Origin: Ancistrus triradiatus
Taxonomy: Eukaryota; Chordata; Actinopteri; Siluriformes; Loricariidae
NCBI GenBank assembly: GCA_025084515.1
Contig: JAJAGP010000768.1
Coordinates: 186,001 to 250,000 of the forward strand
Reading direction: 5' to 3'
Length of the DNA: 64,000 nt
The notes beneath the pieces are model-generated. The model was not told the DNA's origin. It searched no databases and was given only the letters and a program-made list of their open reading frames with translations. This document shows, one piece after another, positions 54,660 through 64,000 of the stretch. A program made the translations under genes and the position numbers. The stretch's first letter is position 1, and each line of letters begins with the position of its first letter.

Positions 54660-55660
54660 GTTATAATTTTATAAAGTATGTCTTAGGGCATACTGACACT
54701 AGGCAATCTGTACTGCGCTTGGATGCGATTGACCCCAAAAGCTAGAAATTGTGCTTGAAGAGGTGGACTCAAGCACGGTTCACTGGACTTGGGCACAGCA
54801 CGCAGTGTGATCACGAATGGAGTGCGGAATACAGCGTTAGCTGTCTCCGTAAAAATCATCACATAACAACTACATTTGTTATAAGGCTAATGAGAGGGCT
54901 GTGTGTAAGCGCACCCAAAAGGAAACCAAAAAAAGTGTGAGTATAAACGAGCAGGGAAGTGGGGAGGGGGGACAGTCGCACTCCAGCATGGTTCAAGGTA
55001 ACAGGGCTCAGTGTGAGTGTGCCCTTATTGTCCTGGGGTTGAGCTGGTCTTGAGGTCTGGTTGCCTTGTACCATGTCAAAGCACGAGTGTCCCTCTTCCT
55101 CATTCCCCCACTGGACTGGCTCACATTGTGCTTAAACCTTATGGGCCTGAGCACACTTACTTTTCCAGCACATTTAGTCATTTTGCAGATGCCAGTACAC
55201 AGAGCGACTTAAAGCTATTACAATTTACAATACAAGCAATTGTGGATTAAGGGCCTTGTGGTTTCAAGGGTCCAAGGCTGGCAGGTTTGAAGAGGTGGAA
55301 TCCTGGACCCTCTGGTCCACAGTCCAGTACCTTACCCCTAAGCCACCGCAGTATGACATTACGATCTTTTTGCGGCAGAGTAAAGACGCACTTTCACAGC
55401 ACAATGGACTTTATGGTTGTACTTAATTTGTAGCTTTTTAAGAATCATTCTGGCCCCCCAGTAGTTTTACTGATTATGCAGTGCTGTGATTTTGGGCTAC
55501 TTGTTTAAAGAGATTTTTACGGAGACAGCTGACCATGTCATATTTTTGTTCTGTATTCGGAGCGATCACACTAGTAAAACAAACCATACTTTGGGGAGCA
55601 AACATGCTCAGGCATGGTGTTGCTTTTCACCTAGTGTGAGTTATTGTATGTTAGCATCTA
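54660..55660. mobile_element. MITE-like repeat, split by a SINE
   Basis: Left arm: GGGCATACTGACACTAGGCA (54686), right arm: TTTTCACCTAGTGTGAGTTA (55625). These read as imperfect inverted versions of an ACACTAGG(C/T) end. Both arms share CTCCGTAAAAATC-type text (54846 plus; 55518 complement: TTTTTACGGAGACAGCT), so the body is partly palindromic. No coding capacity. A shorter relative of the left arm occurs at 63679-63735. Confidence 0.55.
55165..55358 (-). mobile_element. tRNA-derived SINE, older copy
   Basis: On minus: GCGGTGGCTTAGGGGTAAGG (A box), ACTGTGGACCAGAGGGTCC, then CTTAATCCACAATTGCTTGT and TCGCTCTGTGTACTGGCATC, ending in the remains of an AAATG tail. More diverged than the copy at 45745. 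It separates the two arms of the MITE-like repeat. Confidence 0.8.
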
Positions 55661-56006
55661 CCCTTCTTTGGACACACAAACTCATGCTGCCCCTCTCAGC
55701 AATAAATTATTTCAGGTCATCTTCCTTGTCCATGACAAAAAAACCTTTCACCCACCCACAAACGTCTTGTTGTTTGTCTTGTCACTAGCGTTCTTGTTTC
55801 AGGTTCAAAAGGACTCAGCAAGTCCCTATGCCAGTGAATCCTGTATTCCAACTATGAACATGCTTCCTCAAACAGACTGCAAGCAGTATGGGTGGCCAGA
55901 CAAGAGTCATCCACACTCACCATCAGCACTGGTACCCCCTCCCAAAGTTGTGTCCTGAGCACCCTGCACTACCCACTATGCTGGCAACTGCGCAGCCACT
56001 TCCAAT
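55661..56006. other. No recognisable feature
   Basis: Frames here are short and lack domains. Confidence 0.35.
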
Positions 56007-57392
56007 TTTGCTTTCAGTATTTGGTGTGACCCCCCTGTGCAGCAATAACTGCAACTAAACGTTGCTGGTATCTGTTGATCAGTCCTGCACACCAGCTTGA
56101 AAGAATTTTAGCCCATTCCTTTGTACAGAACAGCTTCAACTCTGGGATGTTGGTGGGTTTCCTCACATTAAATTCTCACTTCAGGTCCTTCCACGACATT
56201 TTCAATTGGATTACGGTCAGGACTTGGCCATTCCAAAAAAATAACTTTGTTCTTCTTTAATCATTCTTTGGTAGAACACCTTGTGTGCTTAGGGTCATTG
56301 TCTTGTTGCATGACCCACCTTCGCTTGAGACTCAGTTCATAGACATATGTCCTGACATTTTCTTTTAGAATTCTCTGATATAATTCAGAATTCATTGTTC
56401 CATCAACGATGGCAAGCCGTCCTGGCCCAGATGCAGCAAAACAGGCCCAAACCATAATACTACCTCCACCATGTTTGACAGATGAGATCTTATTCTGGAA
56501 TTTAGTGTTTTACTCTCTCCAAACATAACACTATTATTTTAAACCAAAAAGTTTTAATTTGGTCCCATCCGTCCAGAGAACATTCTTCCTTAGCCTTCCG
56601 GCTTGTCCACGTGATCTTTAGCAAACTGCAGATGAGCAGCAATGTTCTTTTTGGAGAGCAGTGGCTTTCTCCTTGCAACCCTGCTTGCACACCATTATTG
56701 TTGAGTGTTTTTCTCATGAACATTAACATCAGCCAATATGAGAGAGGCCTTCACTTGCTTAGAAGTTACCGTGGGGTCCTTTGTGACCTCACCAACTATT
56801 ACACGCCTTGCTGTTGGAGTGATCTTTGTTGGTCGACCACTCCTGGGAATGGTAACAGTGGTCTTGAATTTCCTCCATTTGTATACAATCTGTCTGACTG
56901 TGGAATGGTGGAGTACAAACTCTTTAGAGATGGTTTTGTAACGTTTTTCAGCCCAATGATCACCAACAACTCTTTTTCTGAGGTTCTCAGAAATCTCCTT
57001 AGTTCGTACCAAGATACACTTCCACAAAAACGTATTGTGAAGAGCAGGCTTTGACAGATCCCTGTACTGTAAATAAAACAGGGTGCCCACTCACATCTGA
57101 TTGTCATCCCACTGATTGAAAAAACACCTGAATCTAATTTCACCTTCAAAATAACTGCTAATCCTAGAGGTTCACATATTTTTGCCAGTCACTAATATAT
57201 AATATTGGATCATTTTCCACAAAAATATTATACTTGGTCATGTATTTATTGTCTCATTTGTTTAACTGGGTTCTGTTTAGGGTTCTCCTCCTCTAGCTTT
57301 AGGACTTTGTGAAAATCTGATGCTGCTTTGGGTCATATTTATGCAAAAATATAGAAAATTATAAAGGGTTCACAAACTTTCAAGCACTGCTG
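56007..57392 (-). mobile_element. Tc1/mariner family B, antisense, 3' end missing
   Basis: The end at 57392 (complement of CAGCAGTGCTTGAAAGTTTG) is followed by TA at 57393. On minus: transposase from about 57030 (MVRTKEISENLRKR-like, 57029-56695) with the helix-turn-helix STVRQIVYKWRKFKT and GRPTKITPTAR. A frameshift leads to 56729-56502 (LLICSLLKITW; the WKNVLW..ET core is damaged), then GGGS-region text and 56455-56261 (MVWACFAASGPGR, MQQDNDPKHT with the second Asp). SPDLNPIE survives near 56210. The 3' non-coding end is cut at about 56007. Confidence 0.9.
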
Positions 57393-57394
57393 TA

Positions 57395-58345
57395 GCTGTG
57401 TTGGACCTGATTTCTGATGATGAAGAGAAGGCCTACCAGAAGGAGATGACAAGCCTGGAAAACTGGTGCCAGGATAACAGCCTCCAACTGAATGTCAGCA
57501 AGACAAAGGAGTTGTTGGTGGACTTCAGCACAAAGGAGGAGAGGAGCTGCTACACACATTTGATCAATTGGAGCCCAGTGGAGAAAGTGGACATTTTCCG
57601 ATACCTTGGTGTTCCACATCTCACACGACCTGGCATTGTCTTGTCACACCTGTCTAACAAGACCATTGTCTTGTTATACCTGAACCATGAAGAGCATATG
57701 GATGTGAAGGGTCACTCCCTGATTTGGGATCAGCACCAAGCAGTACATACAGGCTATCCAGAGGGTGGCGTGATCATCTGAGCTCCCTGACCTGCACTCT
57801 ATCTACAGCTAGATCTCAACAATTGCTAACAATGGACTCTTCTCTCTGTTACAATCAGGGAAGCATTTCCGATCCCTATGCAGAGATAATGAGCAGGAGG
57901 TTCTCCCTGCAGGCCATTCAAACCCTCAACCAGAAGCAGATCTAGCATACATCCTTCTCAGGACTGGATCTAGTACACAAATCTCCCTCAGGACTGCCTT
58001 ACTACCGCACTACATCACATCCAATTGCACATTTGCACCCTTGCACATTTTTTGCTTGCACAGTTTGCACACAAAGCAGCAATAGCCTATTCATATTCTG
58101 TTCTTCTATATTTCTTTCAATATTTGCTCATTTTCTTACAGAGAGCCTGGATAGGTCAGTCAGTAGAACATCGGACATTTAAATTGAAGGTCCCTATATG
58201 ATTTATATCTTATTTTTTATTCTTATTTTTATACATAAATTTTACTTTGACAATTGCTAAAGACATTTCAATCCAAGCTGTACTTTGCATGATTGTGTAT
58301 GTGACAAATCTGAATGTGAACTGATTGCACTAAAATAAACTGAAT
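57395..58345 (+). mobile_element. Rex1-like LINE 3' part
   Basis: The Tc1 above sits exactly where the RT active-site strand should precede. The frame at 57395-57640 reads LISDDEEKAYQKEMTSLENW, LQLNVSKTKELLVDF and VEKVDIFRYLGVP, the RT segment after YADD in Rex1-group LINEs. The rest decays. From 57770 the non-coding 3' end follows: CTCCCTGCAGGCCATTCAAAC, then CTGCCTTACTACCGCACTAC and GCACATTTGCACCCTTGCAC repeats, to GTGACAAATCTGAATG near 58302. Confidence 0.75.
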
Positions 58346-58434
58346 TAAATCGAAAGTATAAAGGTAGAGACAGAGAGAGGTTCTATGTACTTTGCTCTCC
58401 TCTCACACCACAAAAGCATGAGTTCAAATTAGGG

Positions 58435-58545
58435 TGTGAAGGTAAATGAGTGTGGGATGCCGTGCAATGGATTGCCACTCTGTTGATCATGGATGGTCCT
58501 ACCCAGGTTAAGCATTTAGGATGTGCAGGACAATTAATTCATTAA
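58435..58545 (+). repeat. Teleost SINE-like fragment (3' half)
   Basis: AATGAGTGTGGGATGCCGTGCAATGGATTGCC followed by a damaged CCTACCCAGG..., the C(T/C)GCGATGGATTGGCG type segment of a widespread fish repeat. Only ~110 bp remain. Confidence 0.5.
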
Positions 58546-58854
58546 TACATTTTAAAATAGAGAGTGAGATGTTGTTAATACATCACGCACCAGGAAACAT
58601 TTGAATTCATTTTATTTCTTTGCAGTTTAAGATTTTTGTAACGTTTTAGTGCTACAGAGTCGGTTCTTTCCTATACTGAACTTTGCCTTAGTAAGCGATA
58701 CTGGTCAAATGCAAAATATACAAAATGAATGACACTTGTACTTGCAATTTTAAAAACATGTATGAAACTCTTCATCTCTACCCTGGTTAAAGATGCAGAT
58801 TCATAGTTCATTGTAGGAACACTGGCACAGCAGGAAAATACCCTATATTTGCTT

Positions 58855-59003
58855 CACAGCTCCAGAGATCCTGGTGGAGTAATGTGTGGAGGGTTACATA
58901 TTCTCCCCATGCCCAGATGGATTTTGTCCGGGCACTCTGGTTTCCTCCCACATTTCAAAGACATGCTTTAGGTCTAAAGTGCCCAACTGTGAATATGTGC
59001 GTG

Positions 59004-59038
<35 letters not shown>

Positions 59039-59090
59039 TGAATTGGATTAAGTAGATATGAAAATGAATGAATGACTGAATGAATTATCA
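58855..59090 (+). repeat. Teleost SINE-like fragment with TG and GAATGAAT tail
   Basis: TATTCTCCCCATGCCCAGAT, GGGCACTCTGGTTTCCTCCC, CAAAGACATGCTTTAGG, then a TG repeat (59008-59037) and AATGAATGAATGACTGAATG. This order (GTTCTCCCCGTG, CTCCGGTTTCCTCCCAC, AAAGACATGC) is a common dispersed fish repeat. No head with A/B boxes is visible. Confidence 0.7.
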
Positions 59091-60240
59091 TTATATTCAT
59101 CTAATATTTGCTTAATAGAGCAAAACAGAGCTTAACACCCTGTGTAGAGAATTCAACAAGACCACATAATTTCACCCAAATTATGGCATTATTCCATACG
59201 TGTAATGCATTAAGCCTCATCGACCAGCTTGGTTTTGAAGCCTATGTAGGAAGATAAAACCAAGCTGGCACATTTCTTTAAGACTCCTACACAAAATCTC
59301 TTTCATCTTGAATGCCTTCCACTCCCTATGGCAGAGAAATCGAAACATCTTATACAGAACATGCAATTACTAAGTTAATTGGGAATAAATGTGCCCATGT
59401 TGTGCATAACATGCTTAAGGATTCTGCAGGTTCTTGTGATATCTGTACAATATTGTTTAATTGTGCAAGTTCTCAGCAGTCCTTCTGAGATGATATGGTT
59501 TGCATTTTGTTAAGTGAAAATTGTATGTATAAAATAACAATTTGAGCAGATATTAATTCTATATGATGCAATTTTAATGTACAGTATCATTCAGTGCAAT
59601 GCAGTGGAGTTTAACACAGCACATATGGTTGTCACATGTCTTGTGCCTTTGTGTTCTTTTTTCTATTATTTTAAGCAGACAAAAGTAAAGCACCCTGAGT
59701 CTTGAACATAAACAGCTAACGAGCATTAGCGGTAACACTTTAACTCTCCAAGTAGTGAAGACATCCTTTAATTTAATGTGTGACTTTTTAGGATGCTTCA
59801 GTTGTGTGTGCTGACTTAGTTCATTAAATTGTATGCCCGTATCTGTCCCCATCTCTCTCACTTATTAATAAGAACATGTTTCACTCTGTTCCTGCAGTGT
59901 AGATTCAGAAGTGCAGAATGTTTAGGTTCAAATGGACGTGTGTTTTTGTATGATAATCTGCAGCTTTGTCTCTTTCTTTCAGCTGGCTGTGCGTCTCTCC
60001 TATGTCTCTTGCATTGGAGGCTGAGCGAGAGGTGTAAGGTCATAAAGCCTGACAAAAGGCTCGAGCCGATACAAAAGTCACAAAGTGTGTCTGTTTGGGA
60101 GGGGGGATGCCGCCTTCTCTCTGAACAAAGGACCATCAGCATGCACCCTCCCACCCACCCAGAGAAAAGATATGCTGGCATGCCCTTTGTCATAGGAGGT
60201 GGGTTAAATCACTGACAGTTTTTTTTCCAAGTCTGTGCTA

Positions 60241-60276
<36 letters not shown>

Positions 60277-61302
60277 GCGTGTGCGTGTGCGTGTGTTTGT
60301 GTGTTTTATGTTGGGGTTGGGGGTTCGTTGAGTACAAAGACAGCAAACTAAAAGTCTGCCTTTTGTTTTCTTTAAAAAATACAATAGAATGATGGATTCA
60401 TTAACAGAAAGTAAGCTTGACGCTTCTGAGACTTCGGGGCATGTTTTCCGTCTTTAGCAAAGTCATGGAATTTTAACTTTTAGCATTTTTTTTCTTCTGA
60501 AATACAAGATTTTTGTTTACTGGGTGTTGAAATGAAGTGAGCATGTTTGAGATTTTTCCTTCACTCTTCCCCACTTGCTTCTCCTGAGCATTTAAACAAA
60601 GAAGCCTAGAGCAAGGCATCCATCTTAATCATGGGTTGTGCACAAAACTAATGACCTGGCTGTAATGACTGATAGCTGCAGCTTTCCTTCAGACTCACTC
60701 AACCCCATTAGCACTTTAGCTAGTAAGGGAAAATTGTTATACAACCACATAAATACCTTTTACAGAAATATATACTCCTTTAATCTTATTGTTTTGAAGT
60801 CTTGGCAGAGGTGGAGAAAGATTGTAAGTCATATACTGTATCTTGCCTATCAAGCCCCATATTCTTAATCCAGTTAATTGATAGATTAGCTGCAAACAAA
60901 CTAGGAATGAAACAGTTTTACATAATGGGATAGGAAATACCCCAGGCTAGATTATTTAATCACTTCTTTTTTGCTTTCTACTTACAAGTTTAGTGCTAAG
61001 GTTATGAATGACAAATGAGCTGGAGAAGCACAGAGTGCCCTCGCTGTACAAGCATGCAAAAGCATTGTAACGTGTCAAATGAAATTTGCTTTACCATGGC
61101 CCACATTTTTGATCATGTGTACCTACCAGGCCTTCATTCAGGACCACATAAGCACTCCTAAACACACATGCACAAAGAAGTTGTAGGAAGCTTTGCAAAG
61201 CTCAATGAATGGATTTTTTATGTTTTCTGTCTGGGCAAATATATGACATCTTAGACCCAAATATACAGGCAAATCAAAGAGAAGGCAATCACATCCAACA
61301 AC

Positions 61303-61344
<42 letters not shown>

Positions 61345-63054
61345 CAAAGCTCCTCTGAAAAGAAACGAGGCCAGCTGTCACCAGAATTTGATGCCTGATT
61401 TCCTAACTATAAGCAGATTAGCCTAAGGATAAAGTGAGATAGATACATGGATGTATGGGCAGGCATAAGCATGTGGGAGAAGTGTAAGGTCAGGAATAAA
61501 AGTGTACTTTGATCTATATGCAGAAAGAGTGTTTATGTTAGACAGACTGGGAGACTTCCTCCGTTTATAGGCTATAAAGTACCCCCCCTTCTAAATCTGA
61601 AAGATAAATAGTCTCTCTGTTTAAAATAAAAAAGGTGGTGTGTGTAAGTGCGTAGCTTTAATTGAACCCATTAGCAGGCTTCTGCAGTAAGAGCTCAGGT
61701 TACTCTACTTTGCACAAAGAACAGTTTTGTTCTACCAGGCCCTGCACTGCTGCACTTTATAATCAGTTTAAAATCACATTCAATGAAGAAATGTAATATT
61801 ATCAGACATCACTAAAATGAATTCCTACAGCACATGATTTGCAAGGAACTTGTTTCTTGGCTGTTTCTTGGCTTCTCTTGTTATGTTGGTCATTGATGTA
61901 ACAGGAAAACATGGTCAAAATCCCAGGCAAAGCACACTAGAATTTTGGTAGGGTAGTTCTAGAGACACAGAAATGTCAAATACTTCTACAGCTTCAGGAA
62001 GCATATCTAATTTTAAATCTTGACTGCTTGCCGGAATAAACTTTGAATAGAGTTCATGAAGTGTCACACATTTATTCTCATATTGTCAACCAATAATTTT
62101 GCTACACTGATCTTGGAATAGGCAGACCTTTGTATTATACCAATGTAACCCCAAATGGAAATAACACCACTTCTACCAGTGTGCAGACCCATTTTATATA
62201 AAATTTCCCAAGTTACTATACACATGTATCCATCAACAGAGTCAGCAAGACACTACATTTTTAACTGAAGCCCTCCACAGACACACAGTGCTGAGTTAAA
62301 TGTGCTCTTTTTGGGTCTCAGCCAGCAATGGGTTTTGCATTTTCACAGAGCAAATTGAAATTGAGTTGTTGATTTCTTTTTTTTCTGTTTTGTCACAGGG
62401 AAGTAGTACAGCTGTCATTTATTACAGTGTTTATGGTTGGTGAGTTAGCTAGATCGCTAGTAACCAACATTCTAAATTTTGTAAATATAGGACTTGTTAA
62501 CATAGGGTGAAAAATTCACTTTTTAAAAAGTCCTGCCATGGTTTTCAACTATTTGATTAAACTAGCTTGAGCCAGTTCACAAGGTAACAAGGTAGCATGC
62601 CTAAATTATTAGTAACAGCTATTTTGCTAGGTTTCTCAATGATTTAAATTCAAATGGGAGAAATACATGATTGGTCAGTAGAATTAATGTTTTGCAGACA
62701 TTATTTAATCCTTATAAATATGATAGCATATATACAAAGTGTTGCTACATTATTAAGTGAAAAATGGAATAAAAACAGTGAATGAAAAATGGAGAGGAGT
62801 CAAGAACAGCTACTTTGTGAAAGGATATACCTTACTCTTAAGAATTTCCACTGTACTGGGGTTGACACTGAAAATACATTTTTGCACAAGCTGACTGGAC
62901 TCTCCACTGAAAGCCTGCACACATCTGCCAAGCGAAACAGAAGGAGAGAGGGAACGATGGAAAGGAGGGGGAACCTAAATAGCACGTATAAAGCGTGAAC
63001 CCCCAATTCCTATATATATACCCTCACACACGCCAGAGTCAATGCTGCCCCCCA

Positions 63055-63095
<41 letters not shown>

Positions 63096-63678
63096 GTGTG
63101 TGTGCGTGTGTCTTTGTGTTCTAGAGAAAAGAAGTGTGTCAGGGAGTCAGGGAGGAACAATGAGTCGCTTGGCTTTGTGGAGTGTGTTGGAGACGGCTGC
63201 TGTGCTAATGATAGAGTTCAGAAGTGTAGTTAAGGAAGAGAGTAAAGACTCAATCAAGTGAGCAACTGGGACACATGGGAAAAAAAGGCCATGATTAATG
63301 TATATTAAAAATAAAAAGATACATTCATGTACAGATTGTGCATATAGCCACTCAGAGTTTTACTAGATATTTAACAATAAAAGCTCTCTAAAAACACAGA
63401 CAAGATCACCACAGTGAATTTCTATTTCAAGAAGATCCATCTGAAATGACAGAAGTTGGATGAAGACACAAATACAAATCATTTTGTGTGTGTATGTTGG
63501 GGGCGGTGTAAACCATGTAAGTTGAGTAGTAGGATAGGAAAGTTTTCTCTTATTTATTTATTCTTAGGAACCTGTGGATTTGGAACTTATCCCAGAAACT
63601 TACAGCAAATATTGTCAGGGCATACCCCTTTGTTGGTCCAGCACTCATTTTTACGCATTCATATCTGCAGCTGATTTG
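59091..63678. other. Intergenic sequence, mostly unique
   Basis: No gene and no clear transposon. Microsatellites: TG with TGCG interruptions at 60242-60297, CA at 61303-61342, TG at 63057-63112. A TTCTTTCAG at about 59974-59982 followed by CTGGCTGTGCGTCTCTCC looks like a splice acceptor, but the following frame (to 60215) has no known domain. 59940-60220 and 60620-60780 are less AT-biased than their surroundings and may be older conserved non-coding DNA; that is a guess. Confidence 0.4.
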
Positions 63679-63735
63679 AGGGCGTACTCGCAATGTGCCT
63701 GATTGCACTGTACCATGCCAGAGCACAACAGCATG
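63679..63735 (+). repeat. MITE-like arm fragment
   Basis: GGGCGTACTCGCAATGTGCCTGATTGCACTGTACCATGCC resembles the left arm at 54686 (GGGCATACTGACACTAGGCAATCTGTACTGCGC). A likely scrap of the same family. Confidence 0.4.
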
Positions 63736-63739
63736 GTAC

Positions 63740-63875
63740 AGATTGCCTATAGCTTGAATTCACCCTAAATAGCCAGCCCACATACAATCATGGTTTTGAG
63801 ACATGGGGAAAAAAACAGAGTGCCCAGAGCAAATATGGGGAGAACATGACAAATTGCACACAGACAGGAAAAGAA
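63740..63875 (-). repeat. Teleost SINE-like fragment, antisense
   Basis: Complement of the family at 58855: GAATTCACCCTAAATAGCC (the AAATTGC.. part), ACAGAGTGCCCAGAGCAAAT (GGGCACTC) and ATGGGGAGAACATGAC (GTTCTCCCC). Strongly diverged. Confidence 0.55.
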
Positions 63876-64000
63876 GGTGAAGATTAGTCCATCACATGAA
63901 GAAAGGAGAAAAGGAGCATAAGCATGCAAACAGACAAACAAACAAATGTTGAAAGTGAAATGAGACCCTATTTAAATGAGAAAGAAGAAAACAGTTGAAA

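Overview
The window looks like intergenic or intronic chromosomal DNA from a teleost fish. It is AT-rich and eukaryotic, with long CA/TG, GA, CT and TA microsatellites. It carries repeat families I recognise from bony fish: several Tc1/mariner families, a Tx1-clade L1, L2 and Rex1-like LINEs, Gypsy LTR elements, PIF/Harbinger, a hAT-type MITE, and a tRNA-derived SINE with a GTAAATG tail. Tc1 richness would fit an ostariophysan such as a catfish, but the sequence alone does not prove a species. I found no host protein-coding gene, rRNA gene or functional tRNA gene. Almost every coding-like frame belongs to a broken transposon.

Layout. 1-10.7 kb: an unplaced CT-rich repeat-like stretch, several decayed Tc1 pieces (families A and B), microsatellites, and a deleted Gypsy copy on the plus strand (8578-10280). 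10.75-20.74 kb: one LTR element of about 10 kb with unusually long LTRs (about 2.5 and 2.7 kb), a TACG target duplication, a TGG-type primer site, a gag broken by one frameshift, and a pol that keeps only its start. 21.3-30.8 kb: a plus-strand Tx1-clade L1 abutting a (CT)n tract, interrupted by a family C Tc1, by a rearranged L2, and by a family D Tc1 inside the L2. 31.6-34.5 kb: a Rex1-like LINE scrap, a 5' piece of a family D Tc1, and a family B Tc1 with the longest transposase frame. 34.9-37.8 kb: a PIF/Harbinger relic with both of its genes inside a hAT-type MITE.

39.9-46.1 kb: a family A Tc1 split by a minus-strand Gypsy element (TSD CATAT, itself hit by a SINE) and again by a second SINE. 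46.3-52.4 kb: a Tc1 array, comprising an internally deleted family B copy, a family C end, a family B copy split by a 276 bp insert, and a family E copy. 54.6-58.3 kb: a MITE-like repeat containing a SINE, a minus-strand family B Tc1, and a Rex1-like LINE tail. 58.4-64 kb: mostly unique sequence with microsatellites and SINE scraps.

The Tc1 families are labelled by their ends. A: ends reading CTGTCCCAACTTTTTCTG. B: GTTTGTGAACCCTTTAGAA. C: AAAAAGTATTTAGTCAGCCA. D: CTTGCAAAAGTATTCGGCCC. E: the family starting near 51345. The elements do not form a pathway. The biology here is their order of insertion, which nested structures and target duplications allow to be read. No novel cellular system was found. 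The best leads are the microsatellite-associated L1, the long-LTR element whose LTRs differ mainly by indels, a coding-like segment sitting beside a Gypsy LTR, and the two-gene Harbinger relic.
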